DNA of 64,000 nt from Parapedobacter koreensis (GCF_900109365.1 NZ_FNZR01000002.1:744001-808000); one strand, 5' to 3'. Positions 45,534 to 54,933 are shown, counted from the first letter of the stretch. Made by a program: numbers and translations. Notes: generated by a model not told the origin, from the sequence alone.

Positions 45534-46115
45534 ATGCAAGAACTACGCGATTATCTCAATCAATATGCTTCTACGTTAATTTCGGATGAAGAGTTTGAGG
45601 TTATCAGGCGCCACTTTACCCCAAAAAAAATAAGGAAAAAGCAATACTTACTACAAGAGGGGGAAATAGGTAAACATATGGCTTTTGTAGTGAAAGGAGC
45701 TATGCGAAAATACTATATAGATGAGAAGGGGACGGAAAATATTGTAGACCTTTATATTGAAAATTGGTGGGCAGGTGACCGTGAAAGTTTTGTCATGTTT
45801 ACGCCCAGTATCTATCATATAGATGCATGGGAAGATTGTGAATTACTGCTCATTTCGAGAGAAGACACCTTAAAATTGTGTAGTCAATGCCGTGCTTTTA
45901 ATGAATTGTTGTTAAAACTTGATGAACGAAATAACATTGCCGCACAAAAAAGAATAACCTCTTCGATTAGCTTTACCGCAGAGAAACGCTATGAAGATTT
46001 CGTTGGCTCCCATCCTTATTTTGTCCAGCGTTTTCCTCAACACATCATCGCCTCATATCTTGGCATTACAAAAGACACACTCAGTCGAGTTCGCAAAAAA
46101 ACACGCCAGAAGTAA
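45534..46115 (+). CDS. Crp/Fnr family transcriptional regulator
   Basis: 193 residues. A cyclic-nucleotide-binding-like barrel (RKKQYLLQEGEIGKHMAFVVKGAMRKYYID, quoted in part, residues about 35-65) is followed by a short helix-turn-helix (FPQHIIASYLGITKDTLSRVRKK) near the C-terminus. There are no FeS cysteines of the FNR type. It is AT-rich and opens the island. The redox and small-molecule genes that follow are its likely targets. Confidence 0.92.
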   Translation: MQELRDYLNQYASTLISDEEFEVIRRHFTPKKIRKKQYLLQEGEIGKHMAFVVKGAMRKYYIDEKGTENIVDLYIENWWAGDRESFVMFTPSIYHIDAWEDCELLLISREDTLKLCSQCRAFNELLLKLDERNNIAAQKRITSSISFTAEKRYEDFVGSHPYFVQRFPQHIIASYLGITKDTLSRVRKKTRQK

Positions 46116-46239
46116 GCGATTATTCCATCTTGTTTTATATTTCATAGACATTTGTCGATGTTTTTTTTCGCCATTTGTCTACGTTTTTTCCTTTGGGTTT
46201 AATGCAATTTTGTTACACAAAGTTAAATCAAACAAAGCA

Positions 46240-46893
46240 ATGGAAAAATCTCCCAAAATCGGTCTTGATGGTCTACTCCGCCCGGAAGACAGCTTCGTCG
46301 TGTTAATTGATCATCAACCCTTTCAGTTCGCAAACCTGAACAGCCACGAGCCCACAACGATTATCAACAACACTGTGGGGCTTGCCAAAGCCACAAAAAT
46401 CTTTCATGTGCCGACCATTCTGACAACGGTTACAGAAGAGCGTGGCGGATACATCCTTAAAGGACTACAAGACGTATTCCCTGAACAAAAACCAATCAAC
46501 AGGACGTTCATCAATACATGGGAAGACCCTAAGGTTACTGATATTGTAAAAGAAAGCGGTCGCAAGCAGTTGATTTTGGCGGGTCTATGGACAGAAATCT
46601 GTGTTGCTATGCCCGCAATCCAGGCTTTGGGCGAAGGATATGAGGTGTTCGTTGTTACAGATGCCTGTGGTGCAGTTAGCGCGGAGGCCCATGATATGGC
46701 TGTCCGCAGAATGGTGCAGGTAGGCATCGTACCAATCACTTGGATAGCCGCGGTTTCAGAATGGCAACGCGACTGGGCCCGTACCGAAACAGCCGCTCAA
46801 TTGGGGCCTCTTTTATTTGAGCACGGCGGAGCAAGCGGCGTTGCTCTAGCTTGGGAGCTGCAGCTGCTGGCAACCCATGCTGAAAAACACTAA
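46240..46893 (+). CDS. YcaC-like isochorismatase-family hydrolase
   Basis: 217 residues from MEKSPKIGLDGLLRPEDSFV. The cysteine-hydrolase fold is recognisable: Asp in VVLIDHQPFQF, active-site Cys in LAGLWTEICVAMPAIQAL, and the YcaC-type middle FVVTDACGAVSAEAHDMAVRRM. YcaC-like proteins lack an agreed substrate. It heads a tight run with the NTF2-like (17-bp gap) and pirin (7-bp gap) genes. Confidence 0.9.
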   Translation: MEKSPKIGLDGLLRPEDSFVVLIDHQPFQFANLNSHEPTTIINNTVGLAKATKIFHVPTILTTVTEERGGYILKGLQDVFPEQKPINRTFINTWEDPKVTDIVKESGRKQLILAGLWTEICVAMPAIQALGEGYEVFVVTDACGAVSAEAHDMAVRRMVQVGIVPITWIAAVSEWQRDWARTETAAQLGPLLFEHGGASGVALAWELQLLATHAEKH

Positions 46894-46910
46894 CTGAAAC
46901 TGACCATAAA

Positions 46911-47276
46911 ATGGCATATATGAATAATGATTTAGCCCTTCTACTCGAAAAAAATTTGGCTCAAGTATGGAGCGAAAGAGATGCTTCCCACAGAATAGAA
47001 TCGATACGAACCATCTACGCGATTAATAGTGGCCTATACCATGTAGGGCATCAAACGACCGGGTATGAGGCTATCAATGACAGCGTAAGTAAGGTGCTGG
47101 CAAATGTCCCTGCCACGTTTTCCTTTTTCAAACTGCAACCAATCGTCATCAACAACGATATCGGACGACTGATATGGGGCATGGGGCCAAATATAGAATC
47201 GATTGTCGCAACGGGGATGGATATCGCATTCTTTGAAGACGGAAAAATAAAATCATTGTATGTATTTCTTGATTAG
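46911..47276 (+). CDS. NTF2/SnoaL-like small protein
   Basis: 121 residues with the cone-shaped NTF2-like pattern (LAQVWSERDASHRIESIRTIYAINSGLYHVGHQTTGYEAI, spanning about 14-53; FFEDGKIKSLYVFLD at the end). Members are small isomerase/cyclase-like or binding proteins; no catalytic residue set stands out. It lies between the YcaC-like and pirin genes. Confidence 0.8.
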   Translation: MAYMNNDLALLLEKNLAQVWSERDASHRIESIRTIYAINSGLYHVGHQTTGYEAINDSVSKVLANVPATFSFFKLQPIVINNDIGRLIWGMGPNIESIVATGMDIAFFEDGKIKSLYVFLD

Positions 47277-47283
47277 CTAAAGG

Positions 47284-48159
47284 ATGAAGAAGAAAACCAG
47301 CTTTTCTACAAAAGGACAACGGGCCGATATAGGCGATCTGACCATCTACCGGATATTGGCGAATAGATATACTGATGCGGTTGGTCCGTTCGTATTTCTG
47401 GACCATATCGCCCCAAAAATGCACGCTGCCCATAAGAATGGAGGAACCGGGGTGCACCCCCATCGCGGCATTGCGACACTCACGTACCTCATTGCAGGAG
47501 AGGCCACCCACTTCGACAGTGCCGGGAACCACGCGACGGTTCACTCCGGCGGCATCCAATGGATGAAAGCCGGAAATGGTATCCTCCACGACGAAACGCT
47601 AAATGCCGATTCGCAAACAGACAGTAGTCAGACGCATGCCTTTCAATTCTGGATTAACCTGCCGGCAAAGAACAAAGTTGAAAAACCAGCATACCTTGCC
47701 ATCCAGAGCAATGAAGTCCCACAAAAATCATTACTAAATGACAGTGGCTGGATAAAAGTAATCGTAGGAAACTATGAAGAACTGAGCTCCCAAATACCCA
47801 ATTATTCGGAGCAGTTTTTATATCATATTCAAGTCGAAGCAGGTAAAAATTTCACCCTTGCCGCTGGCGAGAAAGTCGAAATTGCTGCATTCTTGCCTAC
47901 GCAGGCCGCAATAATCAATGATGCTGAATTTCAGGCAGGAGAGTTTATAGAATTTGACCGGGCGGCTGGTGAGATAACAATTGAAAATAAATTGCAGGAA
48001 GCCACGGACATCCTGTTGTTCGGCGGGGAACCCTATACCGAACCGATTGTGGCCGAAGGTCCGTTCGTGATGAACAGCCGATCTGAGATAGCAGATGCTT
48101 ACCGCGACTTTTATGCTGGGAAATACGGCAAAATCGATGATCAAAAAGGAAAAGTATAA
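47284..48159 (+). CDS. Pirin family protein
   Basis: 291 residues with two cupin domains. The N-terminal metal site is intact: HPHRGIATLTYLIAGEATH, then GGIQWMKAGNGILHDE (His, His, His, Glu). Bacterial pirins include quercetin dioxygenases and redox-sensitive modulators. It starts 7 bp after the NTF2-like gene and is very probably co-transcribed with it and the YcaC-like gene. Confidence 0.95.
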   Translation: MKKKTSFSTKGQRADIGDLTIYRILANRYTDAVGPFVFLDHIAPKMHAAHKNGGTGVHPHRGIATLTYLIAGEATHFDSAGNHATVHSGGIQWMKAGNGILHDETLNADSQTDSSQTHAFQFWINLPAKNKVEKPAYLAIQSNEVPQKSLLNDSGWIKVIVGNYEELSSQIPNYSEQFLYHIQVEAGKNFTLAAGEKVEIAAFLPTQAAIINDAEFQAGEFIEFDRAAGEITIENKLQEATDILLFGGEPYTEPIVAEGPFVMNSRSEIADAYRDFYAGKYGKIDDQKGKV

Positions 48160-48203
48160 GTTCAAATAGCATCAAAACACCTTTAATTTAAATTAACAAC
48201 GGG

Positions 48204-48393
48204 ATGAAAACGAAAAAAAATGGCGCGCAAGCTAGTGCTGCCGCTTACGGAAGAGAAGAGTACATTACGGTGGAAAAAAATGTCAGGCTACACGTGACAG
48301 ATTTAGGCGAAGGAAAACCTGAGCGGCCATGGCCTGTTTTACGAAGAGCTGGAGAAATTCAATGCTGAATTATTGGCCTTTCTGCGAAAGTAG
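48204..48393 (+). pseudogene. Alpha/beta hydrolase remnant with a large internal deletion
   Basis: The first 38 codons read a normal alpha/beta-hydrolase N-terminus (GREEYITVEKNVRLHVTDLG, EGKP). After about 48321 the next frame reads the normal C-terminus (SGHGLFYEELEKFNAELLAF, LRK, stop at 48391-48393), including the conserved catalytic His context SGHG. The roughly 230 residues between, with the nucleophile, are missing and the joint is out of frame. Confidence 0.8.
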
Positions 48394-48435
48394 GGATCCG
48401 AAAAAGCAAGGTTATATCGTTAGCATAAAGACGAA

Positions 48436-48807
48436 ATGGGAAATAAAGAAATCGTATTGAGGGCCATGAATGAATTATTTCATGAAAAAGATAGCGAAGC
48501 GGTCGAACGTTACTGGCATGAAAACTACCAACAACACAACCCATCTATGATCAACGGTCACGAAGGGCTGAGAAACCTATTGCCGTTTCTGGATGCAGAT
48601 TTTAAGTGGCAGCCCGGCGTCATCGTGGAGGAAAATAACATCGTGATCACGCATAGCCTGGTACATGGATGGGGGCCGGTGCCGGTGGTGGTAGTGGATA
48701 TTTTCCGGCTGGAGGATGGAAAAATAGCCGAACATTGGGATGTCGTGCAGGAAGAGGTTCCGGCAGACAAATCAGCAAACGGAAATGCCATGACTTCTTT
48801 TCTGTAA
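48436..48807 (+). CDS. SnoaL-like/ester cyclase-type NTF2 protein
   Basis: 123 residues. SnoaL pattern: FHEKDSEAVERYWHENYQQH, NP, NGHEGLRNLLPFL, DIFRLEDGKIAEHWDVVQEE. Polyketide-cyclase-like proteins of this short type are widespread with unknown substrates. It follows the hydrolase remnant and is read in the same direction as the pirin group. Confidence 0.88.
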   Translation: MGNKEIVLRAMNELFHEKDSEAVERYWHENYQQHNPSMINGHEGLRNLLPFLDADFKWQPGVIVEENNIVITHSLVHGWGPVPVVVVDIFRLEDGKIAEHWDVVQEEVPADKSANGNAMTSFL

Positions 48808-48894
48808 TACCCTTTGAGAAATGAGGCAAACTTATGACTTGCTCTTAAATAAGTTAGGCGAACCGTTAAATATGTATTAAAAAGATCAGGAAAA

Positions 48895-50385
48895 ATGAAA
48901 AAAAGCAAAATCTTTATCCTCCTTCCCTTAATTTTTAGCATTTGTTCCTGTACTAAACAAGAGCCCTTCATGGACTATGTGCTGAGCTGGGACGGACATT
49001 CCGATATATTAGGTGTTGAACTCACTTATTCGGCTGCACAAAAAGACAGTACCGTCTTTATATTCGGAGATCCGAGTTTTGGCGGGCAGAACGATATATT
49101 TACGGTGATCAAAAATATCGGCTGTGTCGAGCCTGAAGTCCTCAATGTAGACGAAGTGGCCAGGCGGATCACAGTATACCATAACGGGGCAAAAGAACAC
49201 AGGCTCACTTATGAAATAGACGGATCGCTTCCCGCTGATAAACCCACGATAAGTTCCCAGATGGAACTGTTCAGGCCTGTTATCACCAAAGGCGTAATGA
49301 CGTTGGTTACTAAGCAGTTTGCCTTGAACATAACCGATGAACGTAATCCTTTGGTATCTTACGTTTGGCGTAGCTATCCCGAAGATGTCAGCTATTTCAA
49401 TTCCGTAAATCCATCCCAGACAGATCCATCGGAAAAACTTTCCGACCACTACGACGACGCAAAAATTAGCCTATTCGTTATGGGCGATAACATTAGCGTG
49501 GAGGAATACAACGTTATGGGCATCCCTTACTATTGCGTGACCACCAAAGAAGACCGGTATAGCAATGACCTGCAAGGGAGTCTCAGCCCTTTTTTTGAAA
49601 GCTATTTCCAGAGCATCCACAGGTTTTGGAACGATACCGATTTTCCGTTCTATTTTTTATCCGTCACGGCACTGCAAAACAACCAAAAAGAAATAGGGGG
49701 AGGTGGTTTTGGGATAAAGAATGGCTTTGTCATGAAGTTGGGTAGAGCATTCGGCATACGGGAGAAGTACGTTACGGCCCACGAAACCGCCCACTCGTGG
49801 ATAGGAATCAAGATCATGTTAGGTGAGGGTAGTTTTGACCATCAATGGTTCGGCGAGGGGTTTAACGATTATACCACCATCATTAATTTGGCCCACAGCA
49901 AAATTTTCTCGGAGGAAGCGTTTATGCATTACCTCAATGAAGAGAATTTGAAAGAACATTACGAGAGTGCGATTAAAGGTGTACACAACGATTCCATTGC
50001 CGCAAATTACTGGACGGATTATGCCAATTACGGCGTTCTTCCGTACCGGCGGGGCCTAATCTATGCTTTCTGCCTCGATAACCATATCCGGTTAGCGTCG
50101 AACGGAAAATTTACCCTCCGGAATATGCTGCTCGACCTGTTCGAGGTTAGAAAGACAAAAACGAAAGATGAGATTTTAACGGTTGATGACTTCATTAACG
50201 TTGGTGCTACTTATTTGGACAAAAAAGAGCTTGCAGGGCAGATAGAACGTTATATGATAGCAGGACAACCCATTGATTTTAACACGGTAAAACTTAGTGA
50301 CGAATTTCAAATCGAAATCACCAACAATATTCCGAAGGTAAGCTTAACAGAAGGTGCTGATTTGTCGAACATATATCAGTGGTAA
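48895..50385 (+). CDS. Gluzincin-like metallopeptidase lipoprotein (M1/M61-like)
   Basis: 496 residues with a lipoprotein signal (MKKSKIFILLPLIFSICSC). A zinc site HETAH (H296-E297, H300) is followed by an EGFNDY motif whose Glu (E321) is the likely third ligand, after 20 intervening residues. In textbook M1 peptidases that spacing is 18. The long N-terminal half is beta-rich, as in M1/M61 enzymes. It is probably a surface or periplasmic peptidase; substrate unknown. AT-rich like its neighbours. Confidence 0.8.
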   Translation: MKKSKIFILLPLIFSICSCTKQEPFMDYVLSWDGHSDILGVELTYSAAQKDSTVFIFGDPSFGGQNDIFTVIKNIGCVEPEVLNVDEVARRITVYHNGAKEHRLTYEIDGSLPADKPTISSQMELFRPVITKGVMTLVTKQFALNITDERNPLVSYVWRSYPEDVSYFNSVNPSQTDPSEKLSDHYDDAKISLFVMGDNISVEEYNVMGIPYYCVTTKEDRYSNDLQGSLSPFFESYFQSIHRFWNDTDFPFYFLSVTALQNNQKEIGGGGFGIKNGFVMKLGRAFGIREKYVTAHETAHSWIGIKIMLGEGSFDHQWFGEGFNDYTTIINLAHSKIFSEEAFMHYLNEENLKEHYESAIKGVHNDSIAANYWTDYANYGVLPYRRGLIYAFCLDNHIRLASNGKFTLRNMLLDLFEVRKTKTKDEILTVDDFINVGATYLDKKELAGQIERYMIAGQPIDFNTVKLSDEFQIEITNNIPKVSLTEGADLSNIYQW

Positions 50386-50422
50386 TAAAAATTAACTAAA
50401 TGATGTTTAAATAGGTTTAAAA

Positions 50423-50743
50423 ATGAAAAGCAACTTAACAGGCAACCGATATATCATGGATGTAGGCGTTTTGAAAACCGAACTCTACTTCGAAACCGAT
50501 GAATCCATGGTGTTTACCATTATAGACGGCGGCTCCTTAACTGAAAACGGCTATTCCGAACACGTGGAAACCACTGTGGCTGAGATTCGTCCACAGGTGT
50601 ATATGATCGCATGGAAAGAACTTTCGGGCGCTACGGTAACGCATGTTGAAGACCATGAGAATGGCATTATTTACAGCAATGCAACCTTGCCCGATGGGAG
50701 CTTTTATACTATGAAGGGCACCATAAAACCCCTTTCACCCTAA
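50423..50743 (+). CDS. MoaF-like small protein
   Basis: 106 residues with a calycin-like strand pattern (MDVGVLKTELYFETDESMVF, YMIAWKELSGATVTHVEDHE, YTMKGTIKPL). It resembles proteins annotated with a MoaF N-terminal domain, lipocalin-fold binders of unknown ligand. It sits 37 bp after the peptidase and 10 bp before the antiporter. Confidence 0.65.
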   Translation: MKSNLTGNRYIMDVGVLKTELYFETDESMVFTIIDGGSLTENGYSEHVETTVAEIRPQVYMIAWKELSGATVTHVEDHENGIIYSNATLPDGSFYTMKGTIKPLSP

Positions 50744-50753
50744 GACACCATCG

Positions 50754-53057
50754 ATGGCACATTTACCCGAACTGATACAAGACATGGCACTGATCCTACT
50801 GGTAGGTGCTTTGGTGACCATTATTTTTAAGCGAATCAAGCAGCCCCTGGTTTTGGGCTATATCATTGCGGGATTTTTGGTCGGCCCACATTTCAGCTAC
50901 CTGCCCACCATTATGGACCACGAAAACATTGATACGTTTGCCGAGATTGGCGTCATCATGCTGCTGTTTAGCCTGGGGTTGGAATTCAGTTTCAAAAAAC
51001 TGGTCAAAGTGGGGGGCGCGGCATCCATCACGGCGGTGGTAGAAATCGTGTTTGTAGGCTTGGGCGGCTACCTAACAGGGTATCTGCTGGGTTGGAACAA
51101 AATGGATAGCCTATTTCTTGCCGGTATGTTGGCCAGTTCGTCGACCACCATCATCCTCAAGGCGTTTGATGAACTGGGATTAAAATCCAAACAATTCGCC
51201 AAAGTGGTTTTCGGGGTGTTGGTCGTCGAAGACATCATCGTCATCCTACTGATGGTGTTGCTCTCTACGGTTGCCGTAACGCAACAATTCGAGGGGTCGG
51301 AAATCCTTTTTACCATACTCAAACTCGGCTTCTTTTTGGTACTGTGGTTTTTGGTGGGGATTTACCTGCTGCCCGCATTCATCAAAAGGACAAAAAAATG
51401 GATGGACGAAGAAACGGTGCTCATCCTTTCGATAGGCCTTTGTTTTGGCATGGTCCTTTTGGCTACGCAGGTCGGGTTTTCAGCTGAATTGGGTGCGTTC
51501 GTCATGGGCTCCCTGATTGCAGAAACCGTATTGGCAGAAAAAATCGAATACCTTACCTTACCGATCAAACAGCTTTTCGGTACCATATTCTTTGTCTCGG
51601 TGGGCATGATGATCGATCCGCAGGCGATGTACACCTATGCTGTTCCGATAATTGCCGTTACCCTGCTGACGCTAACCGGAAAGTTTTTGTTCAGCGCATT
51701 GGGTGCATTGATTTCCGGGCAACCGTTGAAACAAGCTGTGCAAATAGGTTCCAGCATGGCCCAGATCGGCGAATTTGCCTTTATCGTGGCCGCTTTGGGG
51801 TTGTCGCTCGGCGTAATCTCCGAATTCCTGTTCCCGATTGCGGTAGGCGTTTCGGCAATCACCACGTTTACCACACCGTATCTGATTAAATTTTCAGAAC
51901 CGCTGTACAATACCATCGTAAAACTACTTCCTCCAAAATGGGTGGCACGCCTGGACGCCTACACGTCAGAGGCGCAGCAAAACAAAGACAATCCGCTTTG
52001 GAAGAAAATGCTGCGCGAATACAACAGCATACTGGTCATCAACAGCATTATGCTCGTTGCCGTCGCCCTGCTGTTCAAATACACATTCATTCCGTTTTTA
52101 GATGCGCAAATCACAAGTGTGCTCTGGCGGAATATACTGTTGATCAGTGCGGCTACCTTGCTGGCATCGCCTTTCCTCTGGGCTATCCTGATCAAAAAAA
52201 TCACGGTAAAAGAAGGCGGCGGAGCCTTTCACTCGTATTACCTGAATTATTCGGTGGTAGGTATTGCACTCCATGCCATCCGGTTCCTCGTTGGGATATT
52301 CCTGATTGGCTTTTTCATTGACCAGATCGCATCGACCCGGTATGCGTTGATCGTCGCTGTGCCGATTATCGTGGCATTGCTATGGCTTTTCTCTGACAAG
52401 GTTCAGAAAATCCATCAGCGGATAACGGGACAGTTCGTAGCGAACCTCAACGAACGGGAACGGCTGGAATATCTCCAACATAAGGGAACCATTGAATTGC
52501 AGCAAAAAAACGAAGAAGCAAGGAAGCATTTTCAGGAATGGAATGCCTATGTGACGGAACTTGAAGTCGGCGATGCCTTTAGCTTTGCCGGTATGACGTT
52601 GTATGAGCTCGACTGGAAACAGCGATATGGGATAGCTGTCGTGTACATCCGCAGAAATGACAGAACTATACACCTGCCCAACGGAAAACAACGGATATTG
52701 CCGTACGACAAAGTAGGCATATTGGGAACGGAAGAGCAGATTTCCCAATTAAAATTGCTCTTTGACCAAACAGATCTGCAAGAAGACGGCGGAGAAGATA
52801 TTGACGTGCACGATATCCAGCTTACGAAAATACAGGTTACAGCAGCCAACCCCTATTCAGGCAAAACGATAAAGGCCTCTGGCATCCGGAAAGATCTGGG
52901 TAGCTACGTGGCCGGCATCGAGCGGAACGGAAACCGGATTCTCAATCCCAGTTCATCTGAGGCGATCGTTGCCAATGATATCATATGGCTCGTGGGCGAT
53001 ACACGCAAAATAAATGCGTGTTTGAAAACCCATGAAGGAGATTTCCTTAACATATAA
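50754..53057 (+). CDS. CPA2 family monovalent cation:proton antiporter (KefB-like)
   Basis: 767 residues. A 12-13 helix Na+/H+ exchanger domain (about 1-385: VLGYIIAGFLVGPHFSYL, FLAGMLASSSTTIILKAF, SAELGAFVMGSLIAET, GSSMAQIGEFAFIVAALG), extra helices at about 430-550, and a C-terminal TrkA-C/RCK-like regulatory region (about 690-767: NPYSGKTIKASGIRKDLGSYV, NDIIWLVGD). It exports K+ or Na+ in exchange for protons. The stop overlaps the next start (TAATG). Confidence 0.95.
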   Translation: MAHLPELIQDMALILLVGALVTIIFKRIKQPLVLGYIIAGFLVGPHFSYLPTIMDHENIDTFAEIGVIMLLFSLGLEFSFKKLVKVGGAASITAVVEIVFVGLGGYLTGYLLGWNKMDSLFLAGMLASSSTTIILKAFDELGLKSKQFAKVVFGVLVVEDIIVILLMVLLSTVAVTQQFEGSEILFTILKLGFFLVLWFLVGIYLLPAFIKRTKKWMDEETVLILSIGLCFGMVLLATQVGFSAELGAFVMGSLIAETVLAEKIEYLTLPIKQLFGTIFFVSVGMMIDPQAMYTYAVPIIAVTLLTLTGKFLFSALGALISGQPLKQAVQIGSSMAQIGEFAFIVAALGLSLGVISEFLFPIAVGVSAITTFTTPYLIKFSEPLYNTIVKLLPPKWVARLDAYTSEAQQNKDNPLWKKMLREYNSILVINSIMLVAVALLFKYTFIPFLDAQITSVLWRNILLISAATLLASPFLWAILIKKITVKEGGGAFHSYYLNYSVVGIALHAIRFLVGIFLIGFFIDQIASTRYALIVAVPIIVALLWLFSDKVQKIHQRITGQFVANLNERERLEYLQHKGTIELQQKNEEARKHFQEWNAYVTELEVGDAFSFAGMTLYELDWKQRYGIAVVYIRRNDRTIHLPNGKQRILPYDKVGILGTEEQISQLKLLFDQTDLQEDGGEDIDVHDIQLTKIQVTAANPYSGKTIKASGIRKDLGSYVAGIERNGNRILNPSSSEAIVANDIIWLVGDTRKINACLKTHEGDFLNI

Positions 53058-54124
53058 TGGCTATTCAAGCGTTAAAATGGAGTGGCGTCTTAGCAAATAA
53101 AAAAATGGAAATAGGAATTGACAGTTTTGCATCGGCGATGTATGGCAGCCATACACTTAGCAGTGTCGATGCCATGGAACAATTATTGGAACGGATTGTC
53201 CGGGCCGACGCAGCGGGGCTGGCCGTTTACGGTATCGGCGAGCACCACAAGAAGGAGTTTTTGGATTCCGCACCCGCTGTCATCCTTGCCGCAGCCGCAG
53301 CCAAAACGAAAAACATACGCCTCACCAGTGCCGTCACTGTGCTGAGCACCTCCGATCCGGTACGGGTTTACCAGCAATTTGCCACGGTAGACCTGATAGC
53401 CAAGGGGCGGGCAGAGCTCGTCGTGGGCAGAGGTTCGGCAATAGAAGCCTATCCGTTGTTTGGGTTTGACCTGAATGATTACGATGCGCTGTTTGAAGAG
53501 AAATTGGAGCTCCTGTTGAAAATCCGTGAACAGGAATTCGTCACTTGGTCCGGAAAATTCCGGCCGGCGTTGGTAAACCAGCCGGTCTATCCCCGGTCAG
53601 CACAGGCGAAGCTCCCGATTTGGCTTGGTGTTGGCGGTACGCCTGCTTCATTTGTACGGGCCGGGACCCTGGGGCTGCCACTCATGGTTGCAATTATCGG
53701 CGGGGATACGGCGCGCTTTCGCCCATTGGTGGATCTATACCGTGAAGCAGGGCACCGGGCCGGCTTCGCACCGGAGCAATTAACAGTGGGCTTGCATTCG
53801 CCGGGCTACGTAGCCGATAGCAATGAGAAAGCGATTGCAGATTATTATCCGGGGTATGCCGAACTCTGGACCAAGGCGGGCAGGGAACGCGGGTGGCCAC
53901 CGGTAACACGGGCGCAATTCGATGCCGCGGTGGCTCCCAAAGGTGTGCTAGTGGTGGGTGGACCGGAACAGGTGGCCGCAAAATTATTGCGGCATAGCGA
54001 AGCACTGGGTGGTATAGACCGCTTTACCTTTCAAATGGATAATGCAGGGCTGAGCCATGAGCAGCTGTTGCGCTCCATCGAACTCATCGGTGCGGAGGTC
54101 ATCCCGCGGGTTAAAAAGGGATAA
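53057..54124 (+). CDS. LLM-class flavin-dependent oxidoreductase
   Basis: 355 residues if it starts at the TAATG overlap (53057), or about 339 from the ATG at 53105 (MEIGIDSFASAMYG), where family similarity begins. Luciferase-like landmarks: YGIGEHHKKEFLDSAPAVIL, RLTSAVTVLSTSDPVRVYQQ, GRAELVVGRGS, PIWLGVGGTPASFVRAG. It uses FMNH2 to oxidise an unknown substrate. It is translationally coupled to the antiporter gene. Confidence 0.93.
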   Translation: MAIQALKWSGVLANKKMEIGIDSFASAMYGSHTLSSVDAMEQLLERIVRADAAGLAVYGIGEHHKKEFLDSAPAVILAAAAAKTKNIRLTSAVTVLSTSDPVRVYQQFATVDLIAKGRAELVVGRGSAIEAYPLFGFDLNDYDALFEEKLELLLKIREQEFVTWSGKFRPALVNQPVYPRSAQAKLPIWLGVGGTPASFVRAGTLGLPLMVAIIGGDTARFRPLVDLYREAGHRAGFAPEQLTVGLHSPGYVADSNEKAIADYYPGYAELWTKAGRERGWPPVTRAQFDAAVAPKGVLVVGGPEQVAAKLLRHSEALGGIDRFTFQMDNAGLSHEQLLRSIELIGAEVIPRVKKG

Positions 54125-54126
54125 TT

Positions 54127-54507
54127 ATGATTAACGCAAATTTATCATCGGCTTATATTTTTGTGCTATCAGCACTTTTACTGGCCGGCAGCTGCACAAT
54201 CAGCAGTAGGACAAGTGAAGAAAAACCCCGGGGCAACCGTATCGGCTTTTTCGACGAAAACAACATGAACCTCTGCACCTTCAACGAACTCGACGGCAGT
54301 ATTGACGCGTTGGCACATATTGAGGAGTCGACAAGTGGCATGTACCGAAGAACGGTATGGAGCCCCGATGGCAGCCAATTTGCTTTCACCGGAACAGTAG
54401 ATGGTGTAAGAGGTACCTATATCGCCGATGCAGATGGCAGTAACCGCCCCAACCTGACAGAGTTGACACCCTCCTTTTCATTAAACCGACTTCTTATCCG
54501 GCAATAA
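54127..54507 (+). pseudogene. TolB/PD40-type beta-propeller lipoprotein, truncated
   Basis: 126 residues. A lipoprotein signal (FVLSALLLAGSC) is followed by one clear PD40 blade (RRTVWSPDGSQFAFTGTVDG, then YIADADGSNRPNLTELT), after which the frame ends in non-family sequence. Propellers need several blades, so most of the gene is missing. The 208 bp between its stop and the repeat copy hold nothing recognisable, consistent with an island edge. Confidence 0.6.
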
Positions 54508-54715
54508 ACCGAATATGAATTTATTCAAGATTGACATGGTAACGCTGGCAAAGAAACAACTCACGTTTGGTGGGCATAATTTTTTTACTCATCCCTCTAT
54601 CAACCACACTAAAAGATAATCCGACTGCAAAAATATTGCTGAAAAAGCTATAAAACCAACGGGATTAAAACAATCTTTGGTGCATGGGCCGGCGATTTTC
54701 GTACCTTGTGGCATG

Positions 54716-54933
54716 TTTACTACGGGCACCGGGAGGTCGATATCGCGATGACCAAGCTGTTCGGCGGGTTCTCCACCCATTTTTATGCAGCATACAACGA
54801 AACTTATCCCTTGCAGGCAGGCTGGGAGCAGCGTATGGATCTATGGAACCTCTATCCGCTATTGGTACACCTCAACCTGTTTGGCGAGTCTTATCTTGGC
54901 GCTATACAGCGCAGTTTGAAGCAGTATATTTGA
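54716..54933 (+). pseudogene. Right copy of the 218-bp repeat: orphan 3' end of a fructosamine kinase gene
   Basis: It encodes YYGHREVDIAMTKLFGGFST ... LFGESYLGAIQRSLKQYI, the last 72 residues of the kinase, with two amino-acid changes (A to T and final A to I). Seven of the nine base differences from 45113-45330 are outside the last codon, mostly third positions. No kinase N-terminus precedes it. It ends 18 bp before the convergent LytTR gene. Confidence 0.85.

Larger units (their letters stand above)
45331..54715 (+). mobile_element. Putative 9.4-kb genomic island bracketed by the 218-bp direct repeat
   Basis: The segment between the repeats carries eleven or so accessory genes, two of them broken, and starts with a sharp drop in GC (about 37% in the line at 45541 against about 55% at 44881). 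Removing it and one repeat copy would restore kinase stop, about 18 bp, then the LytTR gene stop, a compact convergent pair. No integrase or transposase is inside. A cassette replaced by homologous recombination, or an island that lost its integrase, would fit. Confidence 0.6.
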
